A DNA stretch of 6,517 nt from Bacillota bacterium (GCA_023457235.1 JAEWMK010000520.1:1-6517); one strand, 5' to 3'; shown: positions 1 through 5,812, counted from the first letter of the stretch. Program-made: numbers and translations. Notes: generated from the sequence alone by a model not told the origin.

Positions 1-1263
1 AAACCACACTTCATGCTGTTGACCTAATTGATCTGTATAATGGAAGAACGGGGACTCTGAGGTTTTATCATAGTTAATGGCAACACCATTTTTTGCCGCA
101 ATGTTGACAGCCTCTCTTGGAGTGATAGTATCAGCCCATGTTCCATATTTCCAAGGGACTTTCCAATCATATCCATAAAGCGGTATACCCATAACAATCT
201 TATGTCGAGGAATTACGGAAACCGCATAATCTAGCACTTTTCTTACCTCATTAATAGGAGCAACAGCTTTTGGTGGGCCTCCAATCCAACCCCATTCGTA
301 AGTCATGATCACTACAAAATCAACAATTTCCCCATGAGCACGATAGTCATGAGCTGCATATTGTAATCCTTGTTGTTCCGAACTGTACTTAGGGGCAAGT
401 GCTGTTGAAACTGAGTAACCCTCTGGTTTTATACGTTTAACAACTCTACGAAGGAAATTATTAAAGTTTTCCTTATCCTCAGGGTAGACATATTCAAAAT
501 CGATGTTAACACCTGAATACCCTTTTTGTTTTAGCTCTTTTAATATATTGGTAATGAGAGTATTCTGGAGGTCTTCATTTCGTAATATAATGGCGGCTTT
601 GTCTGGATTAAACTCTGGATTTGTAATTACAAGTAGTGGGGAAACATTTCTGTTCCGAGAGACTGTAAGGATAGGATCAACATCTAATGGGGGAATACTC
701 CCGGTCTCCGTAACACTATGACTAAATGGACTGATATAGGTTAAATATGGTGCATATAGCGAAACAAGATTAGCTCCATTCTGGCCCATCCTAGTTATAT
801 AAGCATTTACTTCCATGGCTCTCTTTGGCGCTTCAGGGATTCTTAGTCTTTGCCCAATATAAAGCATCTCAGGATTTTGAATGTGATTTGCTTGAACAAT
901 GGCTGAAACGCTTACCCCATAACGATTCGCAATTAACCATAATGTCTCACCTGGTTGAACGGAATGATAAATAACCGGAATGGTTAGTACTTGACCGACA
1001 AAAAGTCTCGATGGGTCGGTTAACTGATTTGCTTTTACAATCTCCTGAATTGCTACACTGAAACGGTAAGCTATTGACCATAGTGTATCCCCGGCCTGCA
1101 CTACATATTGTTGGTAAGGAGCAGGGATCACTAACGCCTCACCAACAACCAATCTGTTTGGGTCCTCCAAACCGTTAGCAAAAACAATTTGTTGATTGGT
1201 AGTCCCAAATTTATGAGAGATCCTCGAAAGAGTGTCTCCTCTTTGTACAACATATATTCTCAT
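1..1263 (-). CDS. LysM-repeat GH18 spore peptidoglycan hydrolase (YaaH/SleL type), 3'-truncated by the window edge
   Basis: The reading frame stays open for 421 codons from an ATG at 1263-1261 to the window edge, so the C-terminus is missing. Three LysM domains lie in tandem at residues about 3-47, 53-96 and 100-143; each has a (V/S)VQxGxTL start and an IP end. They bind N-acetylglucosamine-containing glycan. A GH18 domain begins near residue 150. Its active-site strand reads GVNIDFE, with Asp255 and Glu257 as the expected catalytic pair. Known relatives (B. subtilis YaaH, B. cereus SleL) are N-acetylglucosaminidases that degrade spore cortex fragments during germination. There is no signal peptide, as usual for this family, which is made in the mother cell. 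The window ends at residues HEVWF, so roughly 45 residues are probably missing. B. subtilis YaaH has two LysM domains, so three is a variation. Tandem ATGs occur at 1266 and 1263; the second sits 6 nt from GAGGTGG and is preferred. Family assignment is firm, the exact orthologue less so. Confidence 0.93.
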   Translation of the reverse strand, partial: MRIYVVQRGDTLSRISHKFGTTNQQIVFANGLEDPNRLVVGEALVIPAPYQQYVVQAGDTLWSIAYRFSVAIQEIVKANQLTDPSRLFVGQVLTIPVIYHSVQPGETLWLIANRYGVSVSAIVQANHIQNPEMLYIGQRLRIPEAPKRAMEVNAYITRMGQNGANLVSLYAPYLTYISPFSHSVTETGSIPPLDVDPILTVSRNRNVSPLLVITNPEFNPDKAAIILRNEDLQNTLITNILKELKQKGYSGVNIDFEYVYPEDKENFNNFLRRVVKRIKPEGYSVSTALAPKYSSEQQGLQYAAHDYRAHGEIVDFVVIMTYEWGWIGGPPKAVAPINEVRKVLDYAVSVIPRHKIVMGIPLYGYDWKVPWKYGTWADTITPREAVNIAAKNGVAINYDKTSESPFFHYTDQLGQQHEVWF

Positions 1264-1306
1264 CATCTGCCACCTCGAAGTAAGCATTTATCTTAGGATA
1301 TTCAAA

Positions 1307-1380
1307 AGCCACAGGGTCGGGAACTGCGTCCCATAAAATGGGTACAAAAGCGAGCCGTGGGGTCGGGTTCCGTGTCCCAC
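1307..1380. repeat. Two tandem REP-like GC-rich repeats
   Basis: Two copies of GGGTCGGG-N6-GTCCCA lie in the same orientation at 1314-1333 and 1360-1379, 46 nt apart; both are preceded by AGCC and three variable bases. Copy 2 is an imperfect palindrome: GTGGG at 1357-1361 pairs with CCCAC at 1376-1380, with GG/CC pairing inside. Copy 1 overlaps a separate small inverted repeat, CCCAT-AAA-ATGGG (1330-1342). They lie in the 164-nt gap between the GH18 gene start and the next terminator, and are much richer in G+C than their surroundings. They resemble the short palindromes that REP-associated (Y1) transposases mobilise; no such transposase is visible here. A partial third copy lies at 5750-5762. 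Confidence 0.65.
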
Positions 1381-1393
1381 AAACCTTGAAACC

Positions 1394-1427
1394 AAAAATA
1401 GCTCTCCTTTATAAATGCGGGAGAGCT
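1394..1427 (-). terminator. Rho-independent terminator of the 151-aa membrane-protein gene
   Basis: An 8-bp perfect stem (arms 1400-1407 AGCTCTCC and 1420-1427 GGAGAGCT, 12-nt loop) is followed in the minus-strand direction by A then five T residues (1398-1394). It starts immediately after the TGA stop at 1430-1428, so it ends the two-gene minus-strand unit and insulates it from the GH18 gene. Confidence 0.8.
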
Positions 1428-1883
1428 TCAGTAGATAACCTTCAAAACTTTTCTAAGAATGAGTCCGGTTATTACTCCGGGAATAACAAGCAACATAGGA
1501 AGCCAAACAGGGCCAAAAAATATTCCAAAAATCTTTAAGTTTGATGAGTACATTATACCAACAGTAACAAAAAATGCGGAAAAAACATATGGGAGAAAAG
1601 AGTAGTCGTCCTTTGCACCACCTGCGTCTTTAACGGCATCCCACATTGAAAAAAAGTATAAACAAGGATAAAACATTAACCATCCAAAGTCCGTTTCGGA
1701 TACAGCATCGTTAATTCTTCCATTAAAGCTTAAAAGTATGATTTTATTAAAATTGGCTTTTACATTAATTAGAAATTCAAGTGCAACAAAAATAATACCT
1801 TTTATAACTTTTCCGTTTAAAAATTGACCAAACCCCGGAAGGGCAATACTCCATATTAGTTTTTCAAACGCACTCTTGTTCAT
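1428..1883 (-). CDS. Small multi-pass membrane protein, TM2-like N-terminus, function unknown
   Basis: The product is 151 residues and very hydrophobic. Likely membrane segments are at residues about 10-22, 26-40, 68-82, 97-113 and 118-143. The first part reads SIALPGFGQFLNGK followed by KG, which resembles the small-residue hairpin motif of TM2-domain and related small membrane proteins (LPGxGqxxxGxxxxG). The middle loop is charged (KDAGGAKDD, residues 85-93) and the C-terminus is basic. No catalytic motif is visible and I do not assign a function. The ATG follows directly after the TAA of a 25-codon ORF (1884-1961), and there is no good Shine-Dalgarno directly upstream. Translation is therefore probably coupled to that ORF. 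A rho-independent terminator follows the stop codon. It is likely a real gene. Confidence 0.75.
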   Translation of the reverse strand: MNKSAFEKLIWSIALPGFGQFLNGKVIKGIIFVALEFLINVKANFNKIILLSFNGRINDAVSETDFGWLMFYPCLYFFSMWDAVKDAGGAKDDYSFLPYVFSAFFVTVGIMYSSNLKIFGIFFGPVWLPMLLVIPGVITGLILRKVLKVIY

Positions 1884-1961
1884 TTAAGTACCATCATTTT
1901 GAATTATGATTGCTACGATTCTTTGCCTGGCTAGTTGAGCTATACTGTATTTTTCAGCCAT
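1884..1961 (-). CDS. 25-residue small ORF with near-perfect RBS, upstream of and abutting the membrane-protein gene
   Basis: The ATG at 1961-1959 is preceded, at 7 nt spacing, by AGGAGG (1974-1969) within AGGAGGTGATT, almost the full complement of the 16S rRNA 3' end. The frame runs 25 codons to TAA at 1886-1884. The peptide starts MAEKYSIAQLA and ends IIIQNDGT; it is mixed polar/hydrophobic with basic residues in the middle (ARQR) and is not a convincing transmembrane helix. The next gene's ATG follows the TAA with no gap, and that gene lacks its own RBS. The ORF is therefore either a translated leader that delivers ribosomes to the membrane-protein gene or a small-protein partner of it. It could also be the remnant of a longer upstream gene. 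No family is recognised. Confidence 0.6.
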   Translation of the reverse strand: MAEKYSIAQLARQRIVAIIIQNDGT

Positions 1962-2045
1962 ATAATCACCTCCTGGATATTATTTACCAATTGAGTTGCT
2001 GATATGAATTATTGCAAAAAAAGGCAGGTGAAATAAAACATAAAT

Positions 2046-2089
2046 AGTCATATTATTTCAATGACTTTCTCGTGAATCCTCTCATGACT
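2046..2089 (+). promoter_or_regulatory. Operator-like half-site array upstream of the CPBP gene (copy A)
   Basis: The half-sites are AGTCAT (2046-2051), N9, ATGACT (2061-2066), N5, GTGAAT (2072-2077), N6, ATGACT (2084-2089). The first two form an inverted repeat; the last three are direct repeats 11 and 12 bp apart, one helical turn each. The right-hand 29 bp match copy B (4867-4895) at 24 positions with identical spacing, while the flanks differ. The array ends 49 nt before the ATG at 2138, where an activator or repressor site would lie. The likely binder is the NarL/LuxR-type response regulator encoded next door; this is inferred. Confidence 0.65.
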
Positions 2090-2137
2090 TTTTTTATGTA
2101 AGCTAATTTTAACAAGATATGAAAGGGTTGAGGGGAC

Positions 2138-2215
2138 ATGAGAAAAGAGTATGTTCGTATTCTTTTACTGTCAATTATTAATGTTGTGGTTGCTGGAGGA
2201 TATTTTGCGGCCTAG
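2138..2215 (+). pseudogene. Detached N-terminal segment of the CPBP protease (frameshift before the main ORF)
   Basis: The ATG at 2138 has an upstream purine-rich RBS (AAAGGG at 2122-2127, plus GAGGGG at 2130-2135). It opens a 25-codon frame, starting MRKEYVRI and ending GGYFAA, that looks like the first transmembrane helix of a membrane protein, then stops at TAG (2213-2215). The frame of the following 241-codon CPBP ORF is offset by one base. It stays open back to a TAA at 2179, so the two frames overlap by about 30 nt. Reading across one missing base near 2205-2213 would join the helix to residues GLDLMGIREQV and give a continuous protein of about 270 residues. I read this as the true 5' end of the CPBP gene split by a 1-nt deletion (or a sequencing error). 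Confidence 0.6.
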
Positions 2216-2220
2216 ATTTA

Positions 2221-2946
2221 ATGGGGATTCGTGAACAAGTCTATCAAGATCCGTTACTTTTCGTTGTTTTTGGTGGGGGAATCAGTGTTTCTATGATTGG
2301 GGTTGCTTTGTTATTCTATAAAATTATTGATAAAAAGCCGATTCGTACACTGGGCTTTTCTATAAAGAAAGGGGATCTTTTATTTAGCCTTATCGCTAGT
2401 CTTATTGTATTTCTCTGTTATTGGTTGTTCGTTAGAGGATTAGAAATAGCTCATTTAGTTAGCATTGAATATGACTATGGCTTTTTGTCATCTCATCAAT
2501 ATTTGTTCATTTTCCCATTTTTAATTAGCTGGATTTTAGCTGCTCTTCATGAGGAAATTACCAATCGTGCGTATTTTTATAAAAATCTGCAGCATTTAAG
2601 ATTGTTTAGAATGCTCATTATTTCATCATTACTTTTTGCTATCATGCATGTTTTTAAAGGATTATCCCCAGTTTACTTTCTAATTTTATTTATAACTGGT
2701 ATCTCATTCATGTATATCTATTTTAAATCAGGAGCAGTATGGGTTGGTTCGATTATTCATGCATTCATGAATTTCGCAAATTCATTTTTCCTTAATGAAG
2801 ATGTAAATTCAAAGTTTAGTTTTATCGTATTAAAAGATATTCAAGAGGCAAAAGCGTATGCTTTATACTTTGCTTTTACAATCGGTTTAAACATCTTACT
2901 AATATTAATGACTAGAATTTTTTATAAAAAATCCCCTAAATCATAG
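2221..2946 (+). CDS. CPBP-family intramembrane metalloprotease (Abi/Rce1-like), 5' end probably frameshifted
   Basis: This 241-residue hydrophobic protein has about seven membrane segments and all three CPBP (Abi/CAAX protease and bacteriocin-processing) motifs. They are EExxxR at E111-E112-R116 (HEEITNR), FxxxH at F139-H143 (FAIMH), and HxxxN at H180-N184 (HAFMN). These residues form the glutamate/histidine active site of the Rce1-type fold, so the catalytic core is intact. Known members cleave prenylated proteins in eukaryotes; bacterial ones are linked to bacteriocin maturation or immunity and regulated proteolysis. The substrate here is unknown. The ATG at 2221 has no Shine-Dalgarno, while a frame beginning at 2138 has one and encodes a missing first helix, so the intact gene probably began at 2138. 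An operator-like array lies upstream at 2046-2089. The gene converges on the response regulator gene and overlaps its 3' end by 6 nt. Confidence 0.85.
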   Translation: MGIREQVYQDPLLFVVFGGGISVSMIGVALLFYKIIDKKPIRTLGFSIKKGDLLFSLIASLIVFLCYWLFVRGLEIAHLVSIEYDYGFLSSHQYLFIFPFLISWILAALHEEITNRAYFYKNLQHLRLFRMLIISSLLFAIMHVFKGLSPVYFLILFITGISFMYIYFKSGAVWVGSIIHAFMNFANSFFLNEDVNSKFSFIVLKDIQEAKAYALYFAFTIGLNILLILMTRIFYKKSPKS

Positions 2947-2955
2947 GGGATTTTT
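2927..2955. terminator. Bidirectional terminator built into the overlapping 3' ends of the CPBP and response-regulator genes
   Basis: A perfect 12-bp stem (arms 2927-2938 and 2944-2955, loop AATCA) has a CCCC/GGGG core and a run of five A residues on the left and five T on the right, so it works in both directions. The response-regulator stop TGA (2943-2941) lies in the loop. The CPBP stop TAG (2944-2946) starts the right arm. Both C-termini (KKSPKS and KKNPL) are encoded by the terminator itself. Confidence 0.88.
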
Positions 2956-3585
2956 CTTGTTGTGTTCTTTCCAGTACCTTATTGCGGCCGTTCGGTTTTT
3001 AACACCTATCTTACTATATAAATTAGAGATATAATTTTTGACTGTGCCTTGTGATAAAAATAATTTGTCGGAAATATCTTGATTGGATAAGCCGGCTGCT
3101 ATGCTTTTTAATATACTAATTTCGCGCTCTGTCAATTCCTCGACTTCTTCCTGAAAAGTACCGGAGGTTATTTGAGTAACTAGTGCTTTTGCCAAATGCT
3201 GCGGAATTAATGTTCCACCATTACAAATAATCTTAATCCCATCGATTAATACTTCCGGCTCCATTGCTTTAAGCAAATATCCTTCGGCACCCGCCTGCAA
3301 TGCTGCCCTTACATAATTAACTTCCTCGAATGTAGTAAGCATTAAAACCTTAATTTCAGGTAATTCCCTTTTTATAATTGTGGTTGCTTCAACGCCATCC
3401 ATGATGGGCATGTTAATATCCATTAATACTAAATCCGGTCTGTGTTCATAACATGCTTTTATTGCTTCTTCACCATTTCTTGCAATACTTTTGACCGTGA
3501 TTTCATCCTCTAATTCGAGTAATATCTTTAAGCTTTTTCCTAACAGAGCTTGATCCTCAGCGATAACAATAGAAATTCTATTCAT
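2941..3585 (-). CDS. Two-component response regulator, NarL/LuxR family
   Basis: The protein has 214 residues from the ATG at 3585. The receiver domain (about 1-120) has the acidic pair E10-D11, phospho-acceptor D56 in LVLMDINMPIMDG, T84 and K106. A LuxR-type helix-turn-helix occupies about 150-207 (LTEREISILKSIAAG, then LSQGTVKNYISNLYSKIGV). It should be phosphorylated by the adjacent kinase and bind DNA as a dimer. An earlier in-frame ATG exists at 3600, but the one at 3585 has GGGGGAA (3598-3592) 6 nt upstream and is preferred. It overlaps the kinase's 3' end by 8 nt (ATGAATAG), implying translational coupling. The overall pattern resembles the DesR/YvfU/LiaR branch, but no specific orthologue can be named. 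Likely targets are the half-site arrays at 2046-2089 and 4851-4895 (inferred). Confidence 0.95.
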   Translation of the reverse strand: MNRISIVIAEDQALLGKSLKILLELEDEITVKSIARNGEEAIKACYEHRPDLVLMDINMPIMDGVEATTIIKRELPEIKVLMLTTFEEVNYVRAALQAGAEGYLLKAMEPEVLIDGIKIICNGGTLIPQHLAKALVTQITSGTFQEEVEELTEREISILKSIAAGLSNQDISDKLFLSQGTVKNYISNLYSKIGVKNRTAAIRYWKEHNKKNPL

Positions 3586-4756
3586 GTGCAATTCCCCCAT
3601 TAATAGGCAGTATCAATTCTATAGTTGTCCCCAATTTACCTGAGTCTATCTTAAACATACCGCCCAATTCCTCTATTCGTTGTTTCATTGTTGACAGGCC
3701 GAAGCCTAAAATTAATTCTTCATTTCCAACTCCGTTATCTTGGATCGTTAATGATATCCCTTCCAATCTTTGTTTGAGTTTTACAGATATTTTATTTGCC
3801 TGTCCATGCTTTACAGCATTGGTAAGGGATTCTTGAAGACAACGTGTGAGAGTGATGATGTGTTGTTTATGAATAAATTGTGATCCTTCTCCAGAATCAT
3901 CTGACTCGTATAAGACGACCATCCCCGTTGTTTTTGTAAAAGAATGAATGACTTTTTGAAAAGCAAAATCGATCGAAATTTCTTCTTTGAAAGGTAAGGC
4001 ATGGACGTATTTACGAATTTCATCCAGTCCTTCACGAGTGTACTTTGATAATTCGACCGCTTGTTCCTTTGCCATATCAGGCTCTTTATCTATTAATCTT
4101 GTGAGTGCATCTAAACCAACGATTGTTGTAGTAAAGGTATGGCCAATGGCGTCGTGAAGGTCCTGGGCAATCCTGTTTCTTTCTTCTTTTAATGTTAAAT
4201 ATTCGATCTCTCCGGAGAGTTGAACAAGCTGCTCATTTTTTAAATGTAATTCTTTCAGCAGCAGCTTTTGATCTTCGCTTCTTTGAATAAGGAAGCGAAA
4301 AGCAAGACCGAGTGTTCCAAACAAAATTATGGCTACTGTATATTGAAGCAATAAATCTAAAGAAAAATTAACGAAAATCAAAATAGATAATGGAAGTAGA
4401 ATAAATCCTAATAAACCCAACCATTGCGTTTTTTGAGTTGAAAGAAATGCGATCGATAAAATCGGGATCCACATTAAATCAACAACATATAAGGAATAAT
4501 TTGAGAGCCATACAAACAAACTACCTGTTAAGACCAGCTCAGATAAAATAAATCCAAAAGACGAAATCCGATTCGGCAGATGAAAAGATTGTGGTATTAA
4601 ATAGGAAAAAGTAAAAAGCACAACCACTAAATATTGATTCAATCCTAAATTTGAAGTTGAAAATATGATAAAAAGATTAATAACGTACCAAAGTAATCGC
4701 AAAAAAACAATACCGTAATCAAACCAATACCATTCCCGTGTTATGTATGAAAACAT
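3578..4756 (-). CDS. Sensor histidine kinase, HisKA_3 family, six-TM sensor
   Basis: The protein has 392 residues from the ATG at 4756. The N-terminal about 150 residues are hydrophobic, with some six membrane segments (near 15-33, 39-56, 67-84, 90-105, 112-128, 133-152) and short loops; no large extracellular domain is present, so a signal within the membrane is plausible. A charged, probably coiled-coil linker follows. The HisKA_3 box ERNRIAQDLHDAIGH carries phospho-acceptor H201. The ATPase domain shows an N-box with N313 (ESLTNAVKHG), DNGVG and GFGLSTMKQR. An ATG 27 nt upstream (4783) is in frame but has no RBS and lies only about 5 nt after the predicted transcription start. The ATG at 4756 has GGAGG at 5 nt spacing. 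The architecture resembles DesK-like kinases, but sequence alone does not justify the name desK. Confidence 0.94.
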   Translation of the reverse strand: MFSYITREWYWFDYGIVFLRLLWYVINLFIIFSTSNLGLNQYLVVVLFTFSYLIPQSFHLPNRISSFGFILSELVLTGSLFVWLSNYSLYVVDLMWIPILSIAFLSTQKTQWLGLLGFILLPLSILIFVNFSLDLLLQYTVAIILFGTLGLAFRFLIQRSEDQKLLLKELHLKNEQLVQLSGEIEYLTLKEERNRIAQDLHDAIGHTFTTTIVGLDALTRLIDKEPDMAKEQAVELSKYTREGLDEIRKYVHALPFKEEISIDFAFQKVIHSFTKTTGMVVLYESDDSGEGSQFIHKQHIITLTRCLQESLTNAVKHGQANKISVKLKQRLEGISLTIQDNGVGNEELILGFGLSTMKQRIEELGGMFKIDSGKLGTTIELILPINGGIAHE

Positions 4757-4794
4757 AATTTCCTCCAATTCCGACGTTTCCATTATTTACTATT

Positions 4795-4800
4795 ATTATA
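4795..4800 (-). promoter_or_regulatory. Probable -10 element of the kinase/regulator operon
   Basis: On the minus strand 4800-4795 reads TATAAT exactly. No consensus -35 sits 16-18 nt upstream, so the promoter may need an activator. Transcription would start near 4788, leaving a leader of about 32 nt to the preferred kinase ATG at 4756. The half-site array at 4851-4895 lies roughly 60-105 bp upstream, so autoregulation is possible. Confidence 0.45.
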
Positions 4801-4850
4801 CTTTTTAAGTGTTTATTAGGATATAAGTTTTTGAGAAGACCCGCCAAAAA

Positions 4851-4895
4851 AGTCATCTCAAAATTAATGACTTTTTCATGAATCCACCCATTACT
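4851..4895 (+). promoter_or_regulatory. Operator-like half-site array between the kinase and SDR genes (copy B)
   Basis: The half-sites are AGTCAT (4851-4856), N10, ATGACT (4867-4872), N5, ATGAAT (4878-4883), N6, ATTACT (4890-4895). Order, orientation relative to the downstream plus-strand gene, and the 11/12-bp phasing of the three direct repeats are the same as at 2046-2089. It ends 59 nt before the preferred SDR start and lies in a divergent intergenic region, so it could serve the SDR gene, the kinase operon or both. Assignment of the neighbouring response regulator as the binder is inferred. Confidence 0.65.
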
Positions 4896-4954
4896 ATTTT
4901 CTTGCATTATTAAGCTATGAATTTAAAAAAATGGAATTGGAAAGGGCGAAAACA

Positions 4955-5728
4955 ATGGATTTTAAGGATAAAGTTGCTTTAATTACAGGTGGCACTTCTG
5001 GAATAGGCTTTACTGTTGCGAAGAAGTTAGCAGAAAATGACGCCAAAGTCGTAATTGTAGGTAGAAATAAAGAGAAAGGTAAAAATACATTAGCTGAACT
5101 GAGGCAGATCAACGCAAATGTTGAATTTCTTTCAGCCGATATAACAAAGAGTGAACAAGTAAAGAGCGTGCTAAGACAAACGCTCGACTGTTTTGGTGGT
5201 TTAGATTTGGCTTTCAACAATGCAGCTAACGATGAAATAACACATGCACCAACGCATGAGTTTTCTGAAGAAGATTATGATCGATTAATGGATATTACTT
5301 TGAAAAGTGTTTGGCTATCATTGAAATATGAACTACAAATCATGTATAAACAAAAAAGTGGAGTGATTGTTAACACCTCATCTGTCGATGCTTTACTATG
5401 TAGTGCCGGCACAGCTGTTTACTCTGCTGGTAAAAGTGGCGTCATTGCACTTTCTAAATCGATTGCTCAGGAATACGGTAAACATGGAATAAGAGTTAAC
5501 ACAGTAAGTCCGGGAGCAATAAGAACACCATTACTAGAAAAGAAGTTTGTGAATATGACGAAAGAAGAAGCTTTGCAGCTAGAAAGTAAGTATCGAGAAT
5601 TTAATGCGTTAGGGAAAATTGGTACTCCTGATGAAGCCGCTGAAGTTGTGTTGTGGCTGTTATCCGACAAAGCATCCTATGTAACGGGACAAAACATAGT
5701 TGTGGATGGTGGGATATGTTTTATTTGA
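4955..5728 (+). CDS. SDR-family NAD(P)-dependent oxidoreductase
   Basis: This 257-residue classical short-chain dehydrogenase is cytosolic and of normal length. The cofactor motif is TGGTSGIG (residues 11-18). Arg37 after the second strand (VGRN) favours NADP(H). D62 and NNAA (88-91) support the Rossmann fold. The active site has S143 and Y156-xxx-K160 (YSAGK), followed by PGAIRTP (186-192); the C-terminus has the usual VDGG. The catalytic-tetrad Asn position, 28 residues before the serine, is Thr115 (DITLKS). The substrate cannot be read from sequence; relatives are often annotated glucose 1-dehydrogenase or 3-oxoacyl-ACP reductase without proof. An in-frame ATG at 4931 lacks an RBS. The ATG at 4955 has GGAAAGGG at 8 nt spacing and puts the fold's first strand at the usual place, so it is chosen. 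Copy B of the shared half-site array lies upstream, suggesting control by the adjacent two-component system. Confidence 0.93.
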   Translation: MDFKDKVALITGGTSGIGFTVAKKLAENDAKVVIVGRNKEKGKNTLAELRQINANVEFLSADITKSEQVKSVLRQTLDCFGGLDLAFNNAANDEITHAPTHEFSEEDYDRLMDITLKSVWLSLKYELQIMYKQKSGVIVNTSSVDALLCSAGTAVYSAGKSGVIALSKSIAQEYGKHGIRVNTVSPGAIRTPLLEKKFVNMTKEEALQLESKYREFNALGKIGTPDEAAEVVLWLLSDKASYVTGQNIVVDGGICFI

Positions 5729-5729
5729 T

Positions 5730-5750
5730 GTGGGCCCCGGGCTGGTCCGC
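5730..5750. repeat. GC-rich hairpin just after the SDR gene
   Basis: GTGGGCC (5730-5736) can pair with GGTCCGC (5744-5750), including two G-U wobbles, around a 7-nt loop. It starts 2 nt after the SDR stop and is far richer in GC than the surroundings. There is no T-run, so it is not a standard terminator. It adjoins the broken REP-like repeat and may be part of the same GC-rich element. Confidence 0.4.
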
Positions 5751-5762
5751 AGGGTCGGGAAC
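5750..5762. repeat. Partial third copy of the REP-like repeat, cut at the IS boundary
   Basis: CAGGGTCGGGAAC is identical over 13 nt to part of repeat copy 1 (1312-1324 region). The match then stops and the GTCCCA half is absent, exactly where the AT-rich left end of the insertion sequence begins. This fits insertion of the IS into a REP-like element. Confidence 0.5.
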
Positions 5763-5812
5763 ACTAGCTTTGCATAGCTTGAAAAATATGTAAATTCACT
5801 TATTGATTTTTG

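Noticed and set aside
503..721. Plus-strand open frame of 72 codons
   Set aside because: It lies antisense inside the well-supported GH18 domain, has no RBS and no family features.
1338..1538. Plus-strand open frame of 66 codons
   Set aside because: It runs through a REP-like repeat, the terminator and the antisense of the membrane-protein gene; it has no RBS and low-complexity polar composition.
2200..2221. Programmed ribosomal frameshifting in the CPBP gene
   Set aside because: There is no convincing slippery heptamer, internal Shine-Dalgarno or downstream structure at the overlap; a mutation or sequencing error is simpler.
3811..4035. Minus-strand open frame of 74 codons in another frame of the kinase gene
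   Set aside because: It is entirely inside the kinase ATPase-domain coding region, whose frame is fixed by N-box and H-box motifs.
2941..4756. Naming the kinase and regulator desK/desR or liaS/liaR
   Set aside because: The HisKA_3 and LuxR-type domains fit many paralogues; neither the gene neighbours (no desaturase, no liaF) nor the sensor architecture supports a specific symbol.
4719..4907. Minus-strand open frame of 62 codons over the kinase start and intergenic region
   Set aside because: It crosses the operator-like array and the TATAAT element, has no RBS and overlaps the kinase frame.
4915..5220. Minus-strand open frame of 101 codons
   Set aside because: It is the antisense of the SDR N-terminal half, whose Rossmann motifs fix the plus-strand frame.
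5467..5670. Minus-strand open frame of 67 codons
   Set aside because: It is the antisense of the SDR C-terminal half; no RBS or domain features.
5730..5750. GC-rich hairpin as the SDR transcription terminator
   Set aside because: The stem relies on two wobble pairs and is followed by GC-rich sequence with no T-run.
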